A stretch of DNA of 64,000 nt. Origin: Actinotignum urinale DSM 15805. Its GTDB lineage: Bacteria > Actinomycetota > Actinomycetes > Actinomycetales > Actinomycetaceae. The notes beneath the pieces are model-generated. The model worked only from the letters and a program-made list of their open reading frames with translations. It had not been told where the DNA came from and did not search any database. The DNA lies in the NCBI RefSeq assembly GCF_000420445.1, contig NZ_ATUY01000001.1:1-64000 (forward strand), read 5' to 3'. Made by a program: the position numbers and the translations under genes. Below, one piece after another: positions 1-11,892 of the stretch. How positions within the stretch are numbered: position 1 is the stretch's first letter; every line of letters starts with the position of its first letter.

Positions 1-339
1 CAACACTGTTCCAGCGCCGGGACACTAGCCTACCAAACCAACCCCACCCCGTCAAACCCGCACCCGGTGAACCACCACACACAAGCCCAACAAAACAAAG
101 CCACAAGGAAAACAAACATCCCAACCACCCCCAACCAGAACCAACCAGCCGAAGACGACAAGAAAAAACAATACACACCCAACACCCACAACGTCAAACC
201 AAAAAACCATGACCCCCACCACACCACCCACAAACCCCAACAAACACACCAAAAACACACCAACCCAACACCAAACACACCCCACAAACCCCAACAAACA
301 CACCAAAAACACAAAACCCGCCCCATAGACTGCAGATAA
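1..339. repeat. A/C-only low-complexity tract with 54-bp direct repeat
   Basis: The plus strand here is almost entirely A and C, with very little T, so the minus strand is G/T-rich with several GGG and GGGG runs. A 33-bp segment beginning CCCACAAACCCCAACAAACA is repeated exactly at 227-259 and 281-313, a 54-bp period. One plus-strand frame stays open from base 1 to a stop at 337-339 and would encode a His/Gln/Thr/Pro/Asn/Lys-rich peptide with HKPQQTHQKH twice. All stop codons need T, so the openness may be only compositional. It could be the 3' end of a gene entering from the left, or non-coding; I favour non-coding. Confidence 0.6.
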
Positions 340-340
340 A

Positions 341-580
341 CAGTTCTTCGTAAAGTACAGAAAAGCATACTTCATAGAAATAGAGCAGAAAGAGTCCTAC
401 ATAGATTACAAAAAACTATGCTTCATCGAAAAAGAAAACGATGTTTCACAGAAACAGAACAAAACGCAATCTAAACCACAGAAAAACGGTACTCCGTCGT
501 CGAAAAAAACGTTCTTCGCAGAGTACAGAAAAGCGCGCTTTGTCGAAACAAAAGCGCGCTCTGTAGCGATAAGAAATAAA
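341..580. repeat. Degenerate ~24-bp tandem repeat array
   Basis: About ten loosely conserved units of 21-27 bp follow one another. Each has a CG-rich start, a core like CTTCGTAGAAA and an A-rich end; cores lie near 345, 369, 395, 420, 444, 470, 493, 514, 538 and 557. The best-matching pair, GTTCTTCGTAAAGTACAGAA at 343 and its counterpart at 511, differ at two positions over 24 bases. The core is partly palindromic (TTC...GAA). The array ends next to the ilvD stop codon. No gene is recognised in 1-587. Confidence 0.5.
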
Positions 581-587
581 CGAAAAC

Positions 588-2432
588 TTAGAACACTGAA
601 CCATCCACAATACGCACACCGCCACGATCTGCGGAAGCAGCCATAGAAGCGTATGCGCGCAAAGCCTTCGTAACTTTACGGTCGCGATTCTTCGGTTTCC
701 ATGGGGTTGGCCCCATCGCCTTACGCCGGCGATCCAACTCTTCGTCGGAAACATCGGCCATAAGTAGACGCTTGGGGATATCAATAATAATCTTGTCCCC
801 TTCTTCAACTAAACCAATAGCGCCACCGGCCGCGGCTTCGGGCGAAATGTGCCCAATGGACAAGCCCGAAGTACCACCGGAAAATCGTCCGTCGGTAATA
901 AGTCCGCAAACTTTACCCAATCCGAGCCCCTTCAAGAACGAGGTTGGATAAAGCATTTCCTGCATTCCAGGGCCACCCTTCGGGCCCTCATAGCGAATAA
1001 GAACAACATCGCCGGGCACAACGGACTTGGACAAAATCAGTTCAATCGCAGCTTCCTGAGATTCGACCACGCGCGCCCGTCCCTCGAAGTGGAACAGGGA
1101 TTCATCCACGCCTGCGGTCTTAACAATCGCGCCGTCTTCGGCAATATTCCCTCGCAACACGCACAGGCCACCTTCTTTCGTATAGGCATGGTCTGCCGAA
1201 CGAATACAGCCTTTTTCACCATCTTTATCCAGGGTTTCCCATGTGGTGTCCTGGGAGAACGGCTTTGTTGTGCGGATACGAGCGGGCGCCGCCTTGAAAC
1301 GGTCAATCGCCTCATCTGAAGGCGCAACCCCACGAATATCCCACTTTTCAAGCCAGGATTTCAGATCGTCAGAGTGAATGGAGTGCACCGAATCTTGCAA
1401 CATTCCGGCTCGATACATTTCGCCCAGCAACGCCGGAATTCCGCCCGCGCGGTGGAAATCCTCAATATGGAACTGCGTTGAGTTCGGCGCGACCTTAGAC
1501 AGACAAGGCACCCTACGTGAAAGTGCATCAATATCTGCAAGAGTGAAATCAACCCCGGCTTCCTGCGCCACAGCCAAGAGGTGCAAAACGGTGTTGGTTG
1601 ATCCGCCCATTGCAATATCCATTGCCATAGCGTTGGCGAAGGCGTCTTTCGTCGCAATGGATCGTGGGAGAACAGAATCGTCGCCGTCTCGATAATAACG
1701 GTTGGTGATATTCATAATCACTTTGCCCGCCTGCTCGAAAAGATCACGTCGCCGCGTCGCCGTTGCGAGCGTGGTTCCGTTTCCAGGCAAGGACAACCCG
1801 AGGGCTTCCGTCAAACAATTCATGGAATTTGCCGTAAACATACCTGAACATGAGCCACATGTTGGGCAGGCATTTTCTTCAATGCGGGCGAGTTCTTCGT
1901 CGCTCACGTAATCGTCCACGGCTGCCGTCATCGCATCAATAAGATCAATATTGTGGTCGCGTACGCCCTCCACGGGTTTCCCGGATTCCATGGGTCCACC
2001 GGATACGAACACAACCGGAATGTTCAAACGCATGGCCGCAAGAAGGTGGCCGGGCGTAATTTTATCGCAATTCGAAATACATACGAGAGCATCGGCCGTA
2101 TGCGCATTCACCATATATTCAATGGAATCCGCAATGATTTCACGGCTCGGGAGAGAATACAACATGCCGTTGTGCCCCATCGCAATACCGTCGTCAATCG
2201 CAATGGTATTGAACTCGCGGGCAACCCCGCCGTTAGCCGCAATAACGTCGGCAACAATTTTTCCTACGTTTCTTAAATGAACGTGCCCGGGCACAAATTG
2301 GGTAAATGAGTTGGCAATGGCAATAATGGGCTTCCCGAAATCCTCGGATGTCATACCCGTTGCTCGCCACAGGGCACGGGCACCAGCCATATTACGTCCA
2401 GTTGTGGACGTTGCAGAACGCAAACGACGCAT
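588..2432 (-). CDS. ilvD: Dihydroxy-acid dehydratase
   Basis: Cytosolic iron-sulfur enzyme of isoleucine and valine synthesis; it dehydrates the 2,3-dihydroxy acids made by IlvC to 2-oxo acids. The 614 residues are normal for the IlvD/Edd family. CDKITPG (122-128) and [11 protein letters not shown] (189-199) carry the expected cluster cysteines, and DGRFSGG (514-520) is the conserved C-terminal motif. The ATG has a very good ribosome-binding site, AGGAGG followed by four A. It lies downstream of tyrS on the same strand after a 216-bp gap, so it may have its own promoter. No other ilv gene is in the window. Identification is firm. Confidence 0.96.
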   Translation of the reverse strand: MRRLRSATSTTGRNMAGARALWRATGMTSEDFGKPIIAIANSFTQFVPGHVHLRNVGKIVADVIAANGGVAREFNTIAIDDGIAMGHNGMLYSLPSREIIADSIEYMVNAHTADALVCISNCDKITPGHLLAAMRLNIPVVFVSGGPMESGKPVEGVRDHNIDLIDAMTAAVDDYVSDEELARIEENACPTCGSCSGMFTANSMNCLTEALGLSLPGNGTTLATATRRRDLFEQAGKVIMNITNRYYRDGDDSVLPRSIATKDAFANAMAMDIAMGGSTNTVLHLLAVAQEAGVDFTLADIDALSRRVPCLSKVAPNSTQFHIEDFHRAGGIPALLGEMYRAGMLQDSVHSIHSDDLKSWLEKWDIRGVAPSDEAIDRFKAAPARIRTTKPFSQDTTWETLDKDGEKGCIRSADHAYTKEGGLCVLRGNIAEDGAIVKTAGVDESLFHFEGRARVVESQEAAIELILSKSVVPGDVVLIRYEGPKGGPGMQEMLYPTSFLKGLGLGKVCGLITDGRFSGGTSGLSIGHISPEAAAGGAIGLVEEGDKIIIDIPKRLLMADVSDEELDRRRKAMGPTPWKPKNRDRKVTKALRAYASMAASADRGGVRIVDGSVF

Positions 2433-2579
2433 TTTTCCTCCTCATGAACTCACCATACTACGCCCAATACCACCATATGAAACAAAACGTATCAAAATGT
2501 GTCCGGTAGTAAGGTGAGGCGAACTTTATTGTGTGAGCGCATTTTTCCCACAATTTTTTACGACGACGATTATGCAACC

Positions 2580-2620
2580 GATGCCGAAACATCCCCCATT
2601 ATGAGAGGTGTCTCGGCATC
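2580..2620 (-). terminator. Hairpin downstream of tyrS
   Basis: GATGCCGAAACA (2580-2591) pairs with TGTCTCGGCATC (2609-2620) with one mismatch, leaving a 17-base loop. It begins about 29 bases past the tyrS stop in the direction of tyrS transcription. There is no adjacent U-run, so it is a weak terminator or a processing structure. Confidence 0.4.
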
Positions 2621-2648
2621 GAGAAATTGATGTGTGATGGATTAACGT

Positions 2649-3908
2649 CTACTGAACGCGAATTGTTGCAAGATTTTTCTTGCCCTTACGAAGAAGGACA
2701 ACTCCGCCGGGAAGAATATCCTCGGCGCGCAATACCGCTTCAGGATCTTCCACCTTCACGTTATTCACATTAAGCCCACCAGATTTTTGGGTACGGCGCG
2801 CAGCCCCAATACCTTTTTCTTGCCCGGTTGCGGCGAAAAGACTCACGATGGAATCGCCGATGGCGCCCTGCGCGGTAGGCAACTCTGCAACAGCATCTGC
2901 CAGTGTTTCCGCGTCCAAATCAGCCAAACCTGTTCCGCCAAACAGTGCTTTGCTTGCATCTTCGACACGTTGCATGGTTTCCTCGCCGTGAACCCAGCTC
3001 GTAACATCGCGCGCCAGGGTGCGTTGCGCATCTCTACGATGCGCCGCTTGCCTAACCTGCACCTCAAGTTCTTCAATTTCTTCACGGGTTCGGAAGGTAA
3101 AAACTTTGAGCATGTGAATAACGTCTTCGTCGGCAATATTGAGCCAGAATTGGTAGAACTTGTAGGGGCTAAACATCTTTGGATTTAACCAAATTGCCCC
3201 ACCCTCAGATTTGCCGAACTTCGTCCCGTCGGACTTGGTAATCAGCGGATTCGTCATTACGTGAACAGAATCTCCCGTGACGCGACGAATAAGATCCATC
3301 CCGCCAACAAGGTTACCCCACTGATCATTTCCACCAACTTCGAGGGTGCATCCGTACTTGCGGTACAGTTCAAGGTAATCGTTGGCCTGGAGGATCTGGT
3401 AGGAAAACTCGGTGTAGGAAATACCTTCCTCGCTATCCAAACGACGCGCAACAATATCTTTGGAAAGCATTGTCCCTAAACGGAAGTATTTGCCGAGGTC
3501 ACGCAAGAAATCAATGGCGGACATATTTGCTGTCCAGTCAAGATTGTTGACGAGCCGGGCCGCGTGTTCTCCTTCAAAATCGAGAAGCCCCAACAGCTGG
3601 TTTTTCAACGAATCTACCCAATCAGCCACAACATCACGCGAGTTCAAGGTACGTTCTTTGCTAGGGCGTGGATCTCCAATGAGTCCCGTCGCTCCCCCAA
3701 CAAGAACAAGCGGATTGTGGCCAGCTAACTGGAGGTGACGCATCACTTTCACCGCAACCAAATGCCCGTGATGCAGGGATGGAGCGGTGGGATCAAAACC
3801 GCAATAGAAAGTAACTGGCCCGGAGTTCAGCGCTTCCCGTAGTGCATCTATGTCGGTGTGTTGAGCAATAAGCCCACGCCATTCCAATTCTTCGATGACG
3901 TCTTTCAC
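2649..3908 (-). CDS. tyrS: Tyrosyl-tRNA synthetase
   Basis: Class I aminoacyl-tRNA synthetase charging tRNA-Tyr. From the chosen start, the HIGH-type motif HHGH lies at 46-49 and the KMSKS-type motif KFGKS at 230-234. The last ~60 residues form an S4-like RNA-binding domain ending LLRKGKKNLATIRVQ. The frame reaches a TTG at 3944, but a GTG at 3908 is preceded by AAAGGA at good spacing and gives the usual N-terminus (MKDVIEELEWRGLI), about 419 residues. It sits between argH (198 bp upstream) and ilvD. No T-box-like leader was seen in the 3909-4142 interval. Confidence 0.95.
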   Translation of the reverse strand: MKDVIEELEWRGLIAQHTDIDALREALNSGPVTFYCGFDPTAPSLHHGHLVAVKVMRHLQLAGHNPLVLVGGATGLIGDPRPSKERTLNSRDVVADWVDSLKNQLLGLLDFEGEHAARLVNNLDWTANMSAIDFLRDLGKYFRLGTMLSKDIVARRLDSEEGISYTEFSYQILQANDYLELYRKYGCTLEVGGNDQWGNLVGGMDLIRRVTGDSVHVMTNPLITKSDGTKFGKSEGGAIWLNPKMFSPYKFYQFWLNIADEDVIHMLKVFTFRTREEIEELEVQVRQAAHRRDAQRTLARDVTSWVHGEETMQRVEDASKALFGGTGLADLDAETLADAVAELPTAQGAIGDSIVSLFAATGQEKGIGAARRTQKSGGLNVNNVKVEDPEAVLRAEDILPGGVVLLRKGKKNLATIRVQ

Positions 3909-4142
3909 GTCAGTTCCTTTCGATGTGGTTATGGTTGTTTCCAACCGCTGATCTTTATTATTGAAAAATTATTGAGTTGTTGTGGCTGAGTTAGCGTTCA
4001 TGCCGTGAGCGACGGGTGGTTTCGTTATGTTTCATCACCTCATATTGTCCATATTGACGACGACGAACGCGCAAACTTTCACAACATACATACCATTTCG
4101 CCGTGGCTTTCACACCCTAGCCTGCAGGTTTCGGACACTCTT

Positions 4143-6337
<2,195 letters not shown>

Positions 6338-6656
6338 ATGTCCATCATAACGTTTTAAATAGTGAGGCACAGGAAAAAATTGTTCGTGAAACGCGCCGTC
6401 TTTCGGGTGGTACGTGGCGCGCAACGGCATTAGGCACCCGACACGCTAGGTGCGAAAAGCACCGCGCAACATACCTTACACATAGAAAAATATGCCTCAA
6501 CCTGTTAAAATTATGCGTGCACATAAAGCAATACATACATGTGCGAATAGCTCGCGTTCAACGTGGGCTTTTTTCTAACCCGACGTCTGTAGTTCAAGGC
6601 TCCTTTCTTGTATCCTGAATGCCCTTCCTGCACCGGCGCCGGGACGCAATACGTGA
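6338..6656. other. Divergent intergenic region, nitroreductase/MFS
   Basis: About 320 bp between two divergently transcribed genes, so it should hold promoters for both. I see a short hairpin GGTGC-GAAAA-GCACC at 6449-6463 preceded by a further GGCACC at 6433, and the near-palindrome ACATACATGT near 6533. No gene or clear promoter pair can be assigned. Confidence 0.35.
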
Positions 6657-8207
6657 TTGGATATTATGCCTAACTCTCGCTATTTCCAGGTTCCTGGATC
6701 ACCGCGATATTTTGACCGTAACAAAATTCTCCTTGTTCTCATGGTGGCTCTTGTTATTTCTCTTGTTCAGGTGAGTTCGGTCAATAACCTCCTGCCCATT
6801 ATTGAAGAACATCTTCACGCACAACGCGCAGATATTCAGTGGGTTCTATCTGGGTATGCTCTTGCTTTCGGGCTTCTTCTCGTTCCCGCCGGGCGTATCG
6901 GTGATATTTTCGGGCGTTCATCCATGTGGATTATCGGCATGGCTGTTTTCACGCTTGGTTGTACACTATGTAGCCTGGCAATTTCGCCTCTCATGCTCAA
7001 TACTGCTCGCATTATTCAGGGTGTGGGCGCCGGTATTTTCTCCCCTCAAGTAACGGGTATGATCCAGCAGTATTTTGAAGGCCGGGCACGCGCGAAAGCA
7101 TTTTCCTATATGGGCTTGGCCGTAAGCGCGTCCGTTGCTGTTGGTCCTCTTATTTCAGGTGGTTTCGTCCAGCTTTTCGGCACTATTGGCTGGCGCCATT
7201 CCTTCTTTTTTAATGTTCCGTTAGGGCTTATCGGTATTATTTCCGGCTTCTTCCTTCTCCCCTTTGCTAAGGAACGACGAACAGTTGGTAAAAAAGCCAC
7301 TGAAGTAGCTGAGGAATACCGAAAAATTCAAAAGAAAAAAGGACGAATTTTTAAGGGACGTAAAGGATCCAAAGTTGATCTTGATCCTATAGGAATGCTT
7401 CTTCTTTCACTCACTGTTTTGTGCCTTATGTTGCCGTTTATGACAATGTTTTGGTGGCGCTGGTTCCTTCTCATTATTGGTTTTTCTTGCGCCGGTTTGT
7501 GGATTAAATGGGAAGAGGTTTACGCGAAAATGGGGCGTTTCCCGATGGTGAATTTGCGCCTGTTCAAAATTGAATCCTACAGTTACGGTACAGCTATTGG
7601 CGCGATTCAATTCCTTGGAACTACATCTGTTTTCGTTGTTACCTCAATGGTTTTGCAACAGGCTCTCGGCCTATCTGCCCTACAAACGGGCTTGATTGGG
7701 CTTCCAAACGCAATTTTGTCCGGTATTTTCGCCATTATTGGTGGACGTTTTGCGATTAGTCACGGGCGCGAATGCCAGTTCGGCGCACTTCTTCTTGCCG
7801 CTGTGTCTGTGGCAGGCGTTATTCCACTTGCCTATACCTCATTACAGTTGGGTTGGAGTCCATGGTTGATGTCTATCCCTCTGGCTCTGCTCGGTTTGGC
7901 AATGGGGCTTCAGGGTTCCGTCAACCAAACGCTCACCATGATGCAAGTTCCCGCAAGTCACGGCGGAACAGCTGGTGGATTCCAGCAGACCTCTCAGCGT
8001 ATTACTACAGCGGTGGGTAATGCGATGATTACCGCAATTCTCTTCGCTTTCGTATCCAGCGAGCACCACGCTACCCCACACGAATGGGTTCTTGGTTCCG
8101 CGGTCGCTTTTGGAACGATTTCTGTGATTGTGTTGATTGCAACCTTGGTTGCTTATGTGTTTATGCGCAGGCCACGTGCCGGTGCGATGGCACCGAGTAA
8201 CGTATAA
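6657..8207 (+). CDS. MFS multidrug-type exporter (DHA2 family)
   Basis: Integral membrane drug:H+ antiporter of the major facilitator superfamily, EmrB/QacA (14-helix) type. The 516 residues show a first helix at about 24-44, the loop motif GRIGDIFGRSSMW (motif A) after helix 2, and motif C-like ARIIQGVGAGIFSPQ, then many hydrophobic segments. A basic cytoplasmic loop (KKKGRIFKGRKGSK) lies near residues 220-235. The frame opens at TTG 6657; ATG 6666 (MPNSRYFQVPG) is an equally good start. It is transcribed away from the nitroreductase gene and toward argG. The substrate is unknown, and no TetR/MarR regulator lies beside it. Confidence 0.88.
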   Translation: MDIMPNSRYFQVPGSPRYFDRNKILLVLMVALVISLVQVSSVNNLLPIIEEHLHAQRADIQWVLSGYALAFGLLLVPAGRIGDIFGRSSMWIIGMAVFTLGCTLCSLAISPLMLNTARIIQGVGAGIFSPQVTGMIQQYFEGRARAKAFSYMGLAVSASVAVGPLISGGFVQLFGTIGWRHSFFFNVPLGLIGIISGFFLLPFAKERRTVGKKATEVAEEYRKIQKKKGRIFKGRKGSKVDLDPIGMLLLSLTVLCLMLPFMTMFWWRWFLLIIGFSCAGLWIKWEEVYAKMGRFPMVNLRLFKIESYSYGTAIGAIQFLGTTSVFVVTSMVLQQALGLSALQTGLIGLPNAILSGIFAIIGGRFAISHGRECQFGALLLAAVSVAGVIPLAYTSLQLGWSPWLMSIPLALLGLAMGLQGSVNQTLTMMQVPASHGGTAGGFQQTSQRITTAVGNAMITAILFAFVSSEHHATPHEWVLGSAVAFGTISVIVLIATLVAYVFMRRPRAGAMAPSNV

Positions 8208-8251
8208 AAATATATGACGAATTTCAATGCAAGGTTGAGTTGTCGAAAATA

Positions 8252-8296
8252 AATAAGTGGTGGGGCGAGAAGTTTTTTCTCGCCCCACCACTTATT
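8252..8296. terminator. Bidirectional terminator, 19-bp perfect stem
   Basis: AATAAGTGGTGGGGCGAGA (8252-8270) and its exact reverse complement (8278-8296) enclose a 7-base loop, AGTTTTT. It lies between the convergent MFS gene and argG; the minus-strand exit is T-rich (TATTTTC), suiting argG best. It resembles the hairpins at 17538-17579 and 37535-37573. Confidence 0.9.
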
Positions 8297-8301
8297 CGTC
8301 G

Positions 8302-9537
8302 TTAGTTGAGTTTTGCCTTTCCAATGGCAACCCCGCGACCAAACTTTACATCACGCGCCGCTGCAAGCTGTGCTGGAAGACCCGTGAGTTCAATAAAGCC
8401 CTTTGCGTGGCTTTGATCGAAGGAATCTCCGGCATCATAGGTTGCAAGATTGAAATCATACAGGGATGTTTCACTCTTACGGCCATTGACGACGGCGCGA
8501 CCCCCGTGAAGAACCATACGAATATCGCCGGTCACATACTGCTGGGTATCCTCAATGTAAGCATCCAAACTGCGCTTGAGCGGTGAGAACCACTGGCCTT
8601 CATACACAATATCGGACCAGCGATCAACCACTGTACGCTTGAAACGCGCCTGTTCACGATCCATGGTGACATGTTCGAGATCGCGGTGCGCCTGGATAAG
8701 CGCCATAGCACCGGGTGCTTCATAAATTTCACGAGATTTAATCCCGACGTAACGATCTTCCACAATATCGATACGCCCAATACCTTGAGCTCCCGCGCGC
8801 TTATTCATTTCCTGAATGGCTTGAAGCGGAGTAACATCCCTGCCATCTATCGCAACAGGAATACCTTCTTTGAAAGTAATCACTACTTCGTCGGGAAGTG
8901 GCGGATAGGTCGGATCATCCGTGTAGTTGTAGACATCTTTTGTCGGGGCGTTCCAAAGATCCTCAAGGAAGCCCGTTTCAATAGCACGTCCCCACACATT
9001 TTGATCAATAGAGAAAGGGTTATGATGTGTTGTTTCAATAGGAAGATCGTGCTTATTTGCGTAGTCGATAGCGAATTCGCGTGTCAGGGCAAGATCACGA
9101 ACCGGGGAAATACAATGCATATCTGGCGCAAGGGACGTAATTCCGTTTTCAAAACGAACCTGATCGTTACCTTTTCCTGTGCAACCGTGAGCAACCGTCG
9201 TCGCACCAAATTGGCGAGCTGCCGCAACAAGATGTTTCACAATAACGGGACGTGAAATGGCGGAAATCAACGGATATGCATCCATGTAGAGGGCGTTCGC
9301 TTTGAGTGCCGGCATGCAATACTCGCTCGCAAATTCATCACGAGCATCGGCAACATAGGCTTCCACAGCCCCACAATCAAGAGCGCGTTGACGGATGGTT
9401 TCGAGATCTTCGCCTCCCTGTCCGACGTCCACGGCAACCGTGACAACCTCGGCACCTGTTCTTTCCCCAATCCAGCCGATGGCGACGGATGTATCTAAAC
9501 CACCCGAATATGCCAATACGACGCGATCTTTCGCCAT
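8302..9537 (-). CDS. argG: Argininosuccinate synthase
   Basis: ATP-dependent ligation of citrulline and aspartate to argininosuccinate, the substrate of ArgH. The 411 residues fit the family. The N-type ATP pyrophosphatase P-loop AYSGGLDTS lies at about 9-17, and [13 protein letters not shown] near 118-130 is the conserved substrate-binding signature. The start is preceded by AAAGGAGAAATC. It lies 16 bp downstream of argR on the same strand, so the two form a small operon presumably repressed by ArgR through the operator at 10103-10120. Confidence 0.97.
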   Translation of the reverse strand: MAKDRVVLAYSGGLDTSVAIGWIGERTGAEVVTVAVDVGQGGEDLETIRQRALDCGAVEAYVADARDEFASEYCMPALKANALYMDAYPLISAISRPVIVKHLVAAARQFGATTVAHGCTGKGNDQVRFENGITSLAPDMHCISPVRDLALTREFAIDYANKHDLPIETTHHNPFSIDQNVWGRAIETGFLEDLWNAPTKDVYNYTDDPTYPPLPDEVVITFKEGIPVAIDGRDVTPLQAIQEMNKRAGAQGIGRIDIVEDRYVGIKSREIYEAPGAMALIQAHRDLEHVTMDREQARFKRTVVDRWSDIVYEGQWFSPLKRSLDAYIEDTQQYVTGDIRMVLHGGRAVVNGRKSETSLYDFNLATYDAGDSFDQSHAKGFIELTGLPAQLAAARDVKFGRGVAIGKAKLN

Positions 9538-9553
9538 GATTTCTCCTTTTTAC

Positions 9554-10036
9554 CTAGATAGACTCTTCGGACTTATCGCCCAAATTGAGAAGTTTTTGAG
9601 TAACTATTTGCGCACGTTCCACACTGTTCATGACAAGAAGAACGGTGTCATCTCCAGCAATGCATCCGAGAAGCCCGTCAAGATTTGTGCGATCCATTCC
9701 CGCCGCCAAAAGTTGAGCTGCTCCCGGAGGAGTTTTGAGAACAATTTGGTTCAGCGCCGTATCTGCACTGAGAAGTATTTCTCGTATCCAGCGAGTGAGA
9801 CGATCACCGGAATCGACGCTATGATCAGCAATACGGTATGCCATCGTTCCGTCAATACGAATTTTAACGGCACCTAGTTCATCGAGGTCGCGAGATAGGG
9901 TTGCTTGAGTTACTTCAACACCCGCTTGAGATAGGTGGTTCCTCAACTCGTTTTGTGAACCAATGGTATAGGTTTGCAAAATGCTTGTAATTAGCCCCTG
10001 TCTGGCGCTACGACTTGATGGGATACCGGAACCCAT
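9554..10036 (-). CDS. argR: Arginine repressor
   Basis: Arginine-responsive transcription factor controlling arginine synthesis. The 160 residues contain an N-terminal winged helix (about 10-75, with ELRNHLSQAGVEVTQATLSRDLDELG as recognition region) and a C-terminal oligomerisation/arginine-binding domain (about 90-155, GAAQLLAAGMDR and GCIAGDDTVLLV). The ATG has a GGAG ribosome-binding site. It is the first gene of an argR-argG operon; the 18-bp ARG-box-like site 67 bases upstream suggests autorepression. Confidence 0.96.
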   Translation of the reverse strand: MGSGIPSSRSARQGLITSILQTYTIGSQNELRNHLSQAGVEVTQATLSRDLDELGAVKIRIDGTMAYRIADHSVDSGDRLTRWIREILLSADTALNQIVLKTPPGAAQLLAAGMDRTNLDGLLGCIAGDDTVLLVMNSVERAQIVTQKLLNLGDKSEESI

Positions 10037-10102
10037 AACATCTCCTCTCGCAGGTATCTATATGCGAATATACACAGTATTTTCACATACCTCTCATGCA
10101 AC

Positions 10103-10120
10103 AATGAATAATTATACATA
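10103..10120. promoter_or_regulatory. Candidate ARG box (ArgR operator)
   Basis: AATGAATAATTATACATA is a near-perfect imperfect palindrome matching the well-known ARG box core TGAAT-N4-ATTCA at all but one core position. Three bases further on, TTGCATATTTCAAC may be a weaker second box; ArgR sites commonly occur as pairs 3 bp apart. It lies 67-84 bases upstream of argR. Confidence 0.65.
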
Positions 10121-10186
10121 GCGTTGCATATTTCAACAACGTGCGATGGTATGTTGTAAACCACCCCGAATGAACGAGTACCTGAA

Positions 10187-10305
10187 CCCGTGTGTACACT
10201 CCCATGAGTACACGCCCGTGAGCACAGCCAATATTTATTATGTTCCGTCCCCCGCGGGTGGCCCGTGAGCACACACCCGTGAGCATATCACTCGTGAGCA
10301 CATCA
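10187..10305. repeat. 14-bp tandem repeats, CCCGTGAGCACACA type
   Basis: Six copies of a 14- to 15-bp unit start at 10187, 10201, 10215, 10262, 10276 and 10291, in two groups of three separated by 33 bp. Within groups the period is 14 bp (15 before the last copy). The array fills much of the 303-bp gap between the second GTPase gene and argR. Unlike an operator pair it has no clear internal symmetry. Confidence 0.7.
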
Positions 10306-10339
10306 CTTAAACAAAGGGCGTGAACCAACACCCAGCAGA

Positions 10340-11890
10340 CTACCGCACAACCACCTCGGACAGTTGGGAAACAGCCGAACAAAACTCGTCGTATTTATCC
10401 TGCTGGCGCTGAATTAAGGTGAGCAAAGATTCGTCAACAATCTTAGCAACCGCCTCTTCCATCCTCTTCTGGGCATCAAACCTCCCACGGTGACGGGCAG
10501 AATTCACCATGGAACTACCCCACACCAGGCACAGTCCACTTATCACCAGCGAAATCACGGTAATAAGGAGAGGAACCGGGAAGGCAAAAATCGGTTCAAA
10601 GGAGGGGAAAGACCCGCCAGTTGATTGCACAATAACATCGACAATCCACCAGATAAAACCAAGAAGAATACATTTTGTGCTCAACCACTGAAGCCAACCA
10701 CAGATACGCCACGACACAGGAATATGTTGTTCCACTTCACCAGCACGAACAACCGCCTCCTGAATATCCCGTGAAATATCATCTACCCGTGCAGATGAGG
10801 ACTTATGCAGAGTTAACCTCCACAATCTAGGCATCTTATTCGCATGAGGAGCTGAACTCGTCCCTAAACGAGCCTCAACCAGAGCCTTCAAGGGCGCCCC
10901 AGGTTCACGTACAGCGTTTTCTTCCAGGGATCTCGCACCCTTCTTCGAGCCGGGAAAACGCCACAGAGACCAACGTACCTGCCGGTGAGCCTGACGCGCA
11001 CGCTTATCCCCAGCCCTACGGGCAATCCGTTTCCCCGTTGCGGCTTCACACAAATCATCGACGAGAGTATCTTGAGATTCGCCCTCCAGCGAAACCCCGC
11101 TGTTCTCGTACATTTCCTCGGCGATACGCCCGCCAAGTTTCCTTAAATCAGCTACCAAACGTTGAGCAGAAGCCCTTTTCTTCGATGCAACATACGCCAA
11201 AGCACCACGGATTTCCTCAACACCCTCCCCGGTTACCGTCGAACTTACCGTAACATCGCAACGGATACCGTCGAGAGAAAGAAGATGGCGAACATGGTTG
11301 ACAACGGCATCGCGCTCCTGGCTGGGAATACGATCAATTTGATTCAACACAACAAGAATATTTGCCTCGTGTTCTTTTAATTCGCTCAAATAATCTTCGT
11401 GAATCACAGCATCCGCATATTTTTGCGGATCGAGCACCCACAGCAACACATCCGCCCGCGAAATAATATCTGCAGCCCTCTCGTGATGCTCAATCATTGT
11501 TGAATCCACATCTGGAAGATCAATAAGCACAAGATCTTGCATGGATTCCGTGCTCATTTGAAGCAAAACCTCACGGTAATCAATCCCGAGCCAGTCCAGA
11601 ATATCGGTCGCATGCCTGCCCGTCACAGCTTGAGGATTCTCCGTTGCCGGACGATGTGCAGAAGTTTTAGCAACATCTTGGTTCACAATAGCGTTGAGTA
11701 ACGACGATTTACCTGACCCCGTTGCGCCTGCGAAAGCAACAACCGTGCGCTCTGTCCCAGCCAATCCGCGACGGCGTGCCCTTTCCAAAATTTCGTGAGC
11801 GGCCTGCCGCGTTTCGGAGCTAAGATAATCCTCACCTAACGCCAAAATGCGTTCAACATATGCAAGACCTGTAGGAAGATTAATGGTCAC
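10340..11890 (-). CDS. Membrane-associated P-loop GTPase (YfjP/dynamin-like), gene 2
   Basis: TRAFAC-class GTPase of unknown role. Near the N-terminus GATGSGKSS is the P-loop (about 55-63), DLPDVDS the G3 motif (about 124-130) and NQID the G4 motif (about 183-186). Two hydrophobic segments near residues 400-425 and 440-460 suggest a membrane hairpin. The frame starts at ATG 11902, but GTG 11890 has GGAGG five bases upstream and lies 2 bp after the previous stop, so I prefer it. It is coupled to a related GTPase gene and to hisS. Paired GTPases of this build recall bacterial dynamin pairs that remodel membranes, but this is inference. Confidence 0.78.
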   Translation of the reverse strand: MTINLPTGLAYVERILALGEDYLSSETRQAAHEILERARRRGLAGTERTVVAFAGATGSGKSSLLNAIVNQDVAKTSAHRPATENPQAVTGRHATDILDWLGIDYREVLLQMSTESMQDLVLIDLPDVDSTMIEHHERAADIISRADVLLWVLDPQKYADAVIHEDYLSELKEHEANILVVLNQIDRIPSQERDAVVNHVRHLLSLDGIRCDVTVSSTVTGEGVEEIRGALAYVASKKRASAQRLVADLRKLGGRIAEEMYENSGVSLEGESQDTLVDDLCEAATGKRIARRAGDKRARQAHRQVRWSLWRFPGSKKGARSLEENAVREPGAPLKALVEARLGTSSAPHANKMPRLWRLTLHKSSSARVDDISRDIQEAVVRAGEVEQHIPVSWRICGWLQWLSTKCILLGFIWWIVDVIVQSTGGSFPSFEPIFAFPVPLLITVISLVISGLCLVWGSSMVNSARHRGRFDAQKRMEEAVAKIVDESLLTLIQRQQDKYDEFCSAVSQLSEVVVR

Positions 11891-11892
11891 GG

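Noticed and set aside
30-375. Minus-strand ORFs rich in Trp, Cys and Gly over the A/C tract
   Set aside because: They arise because the minus strand here is G/T-rich; composition is unlike any protein family and there is no ribosome-binding site.
446-808. 120-codon minus-strand ORF over the 24-bp repeats
   Set aside because: Overlaps the well-supported ilvD gene in another frame and has repetitive aromatic/Arg composition.
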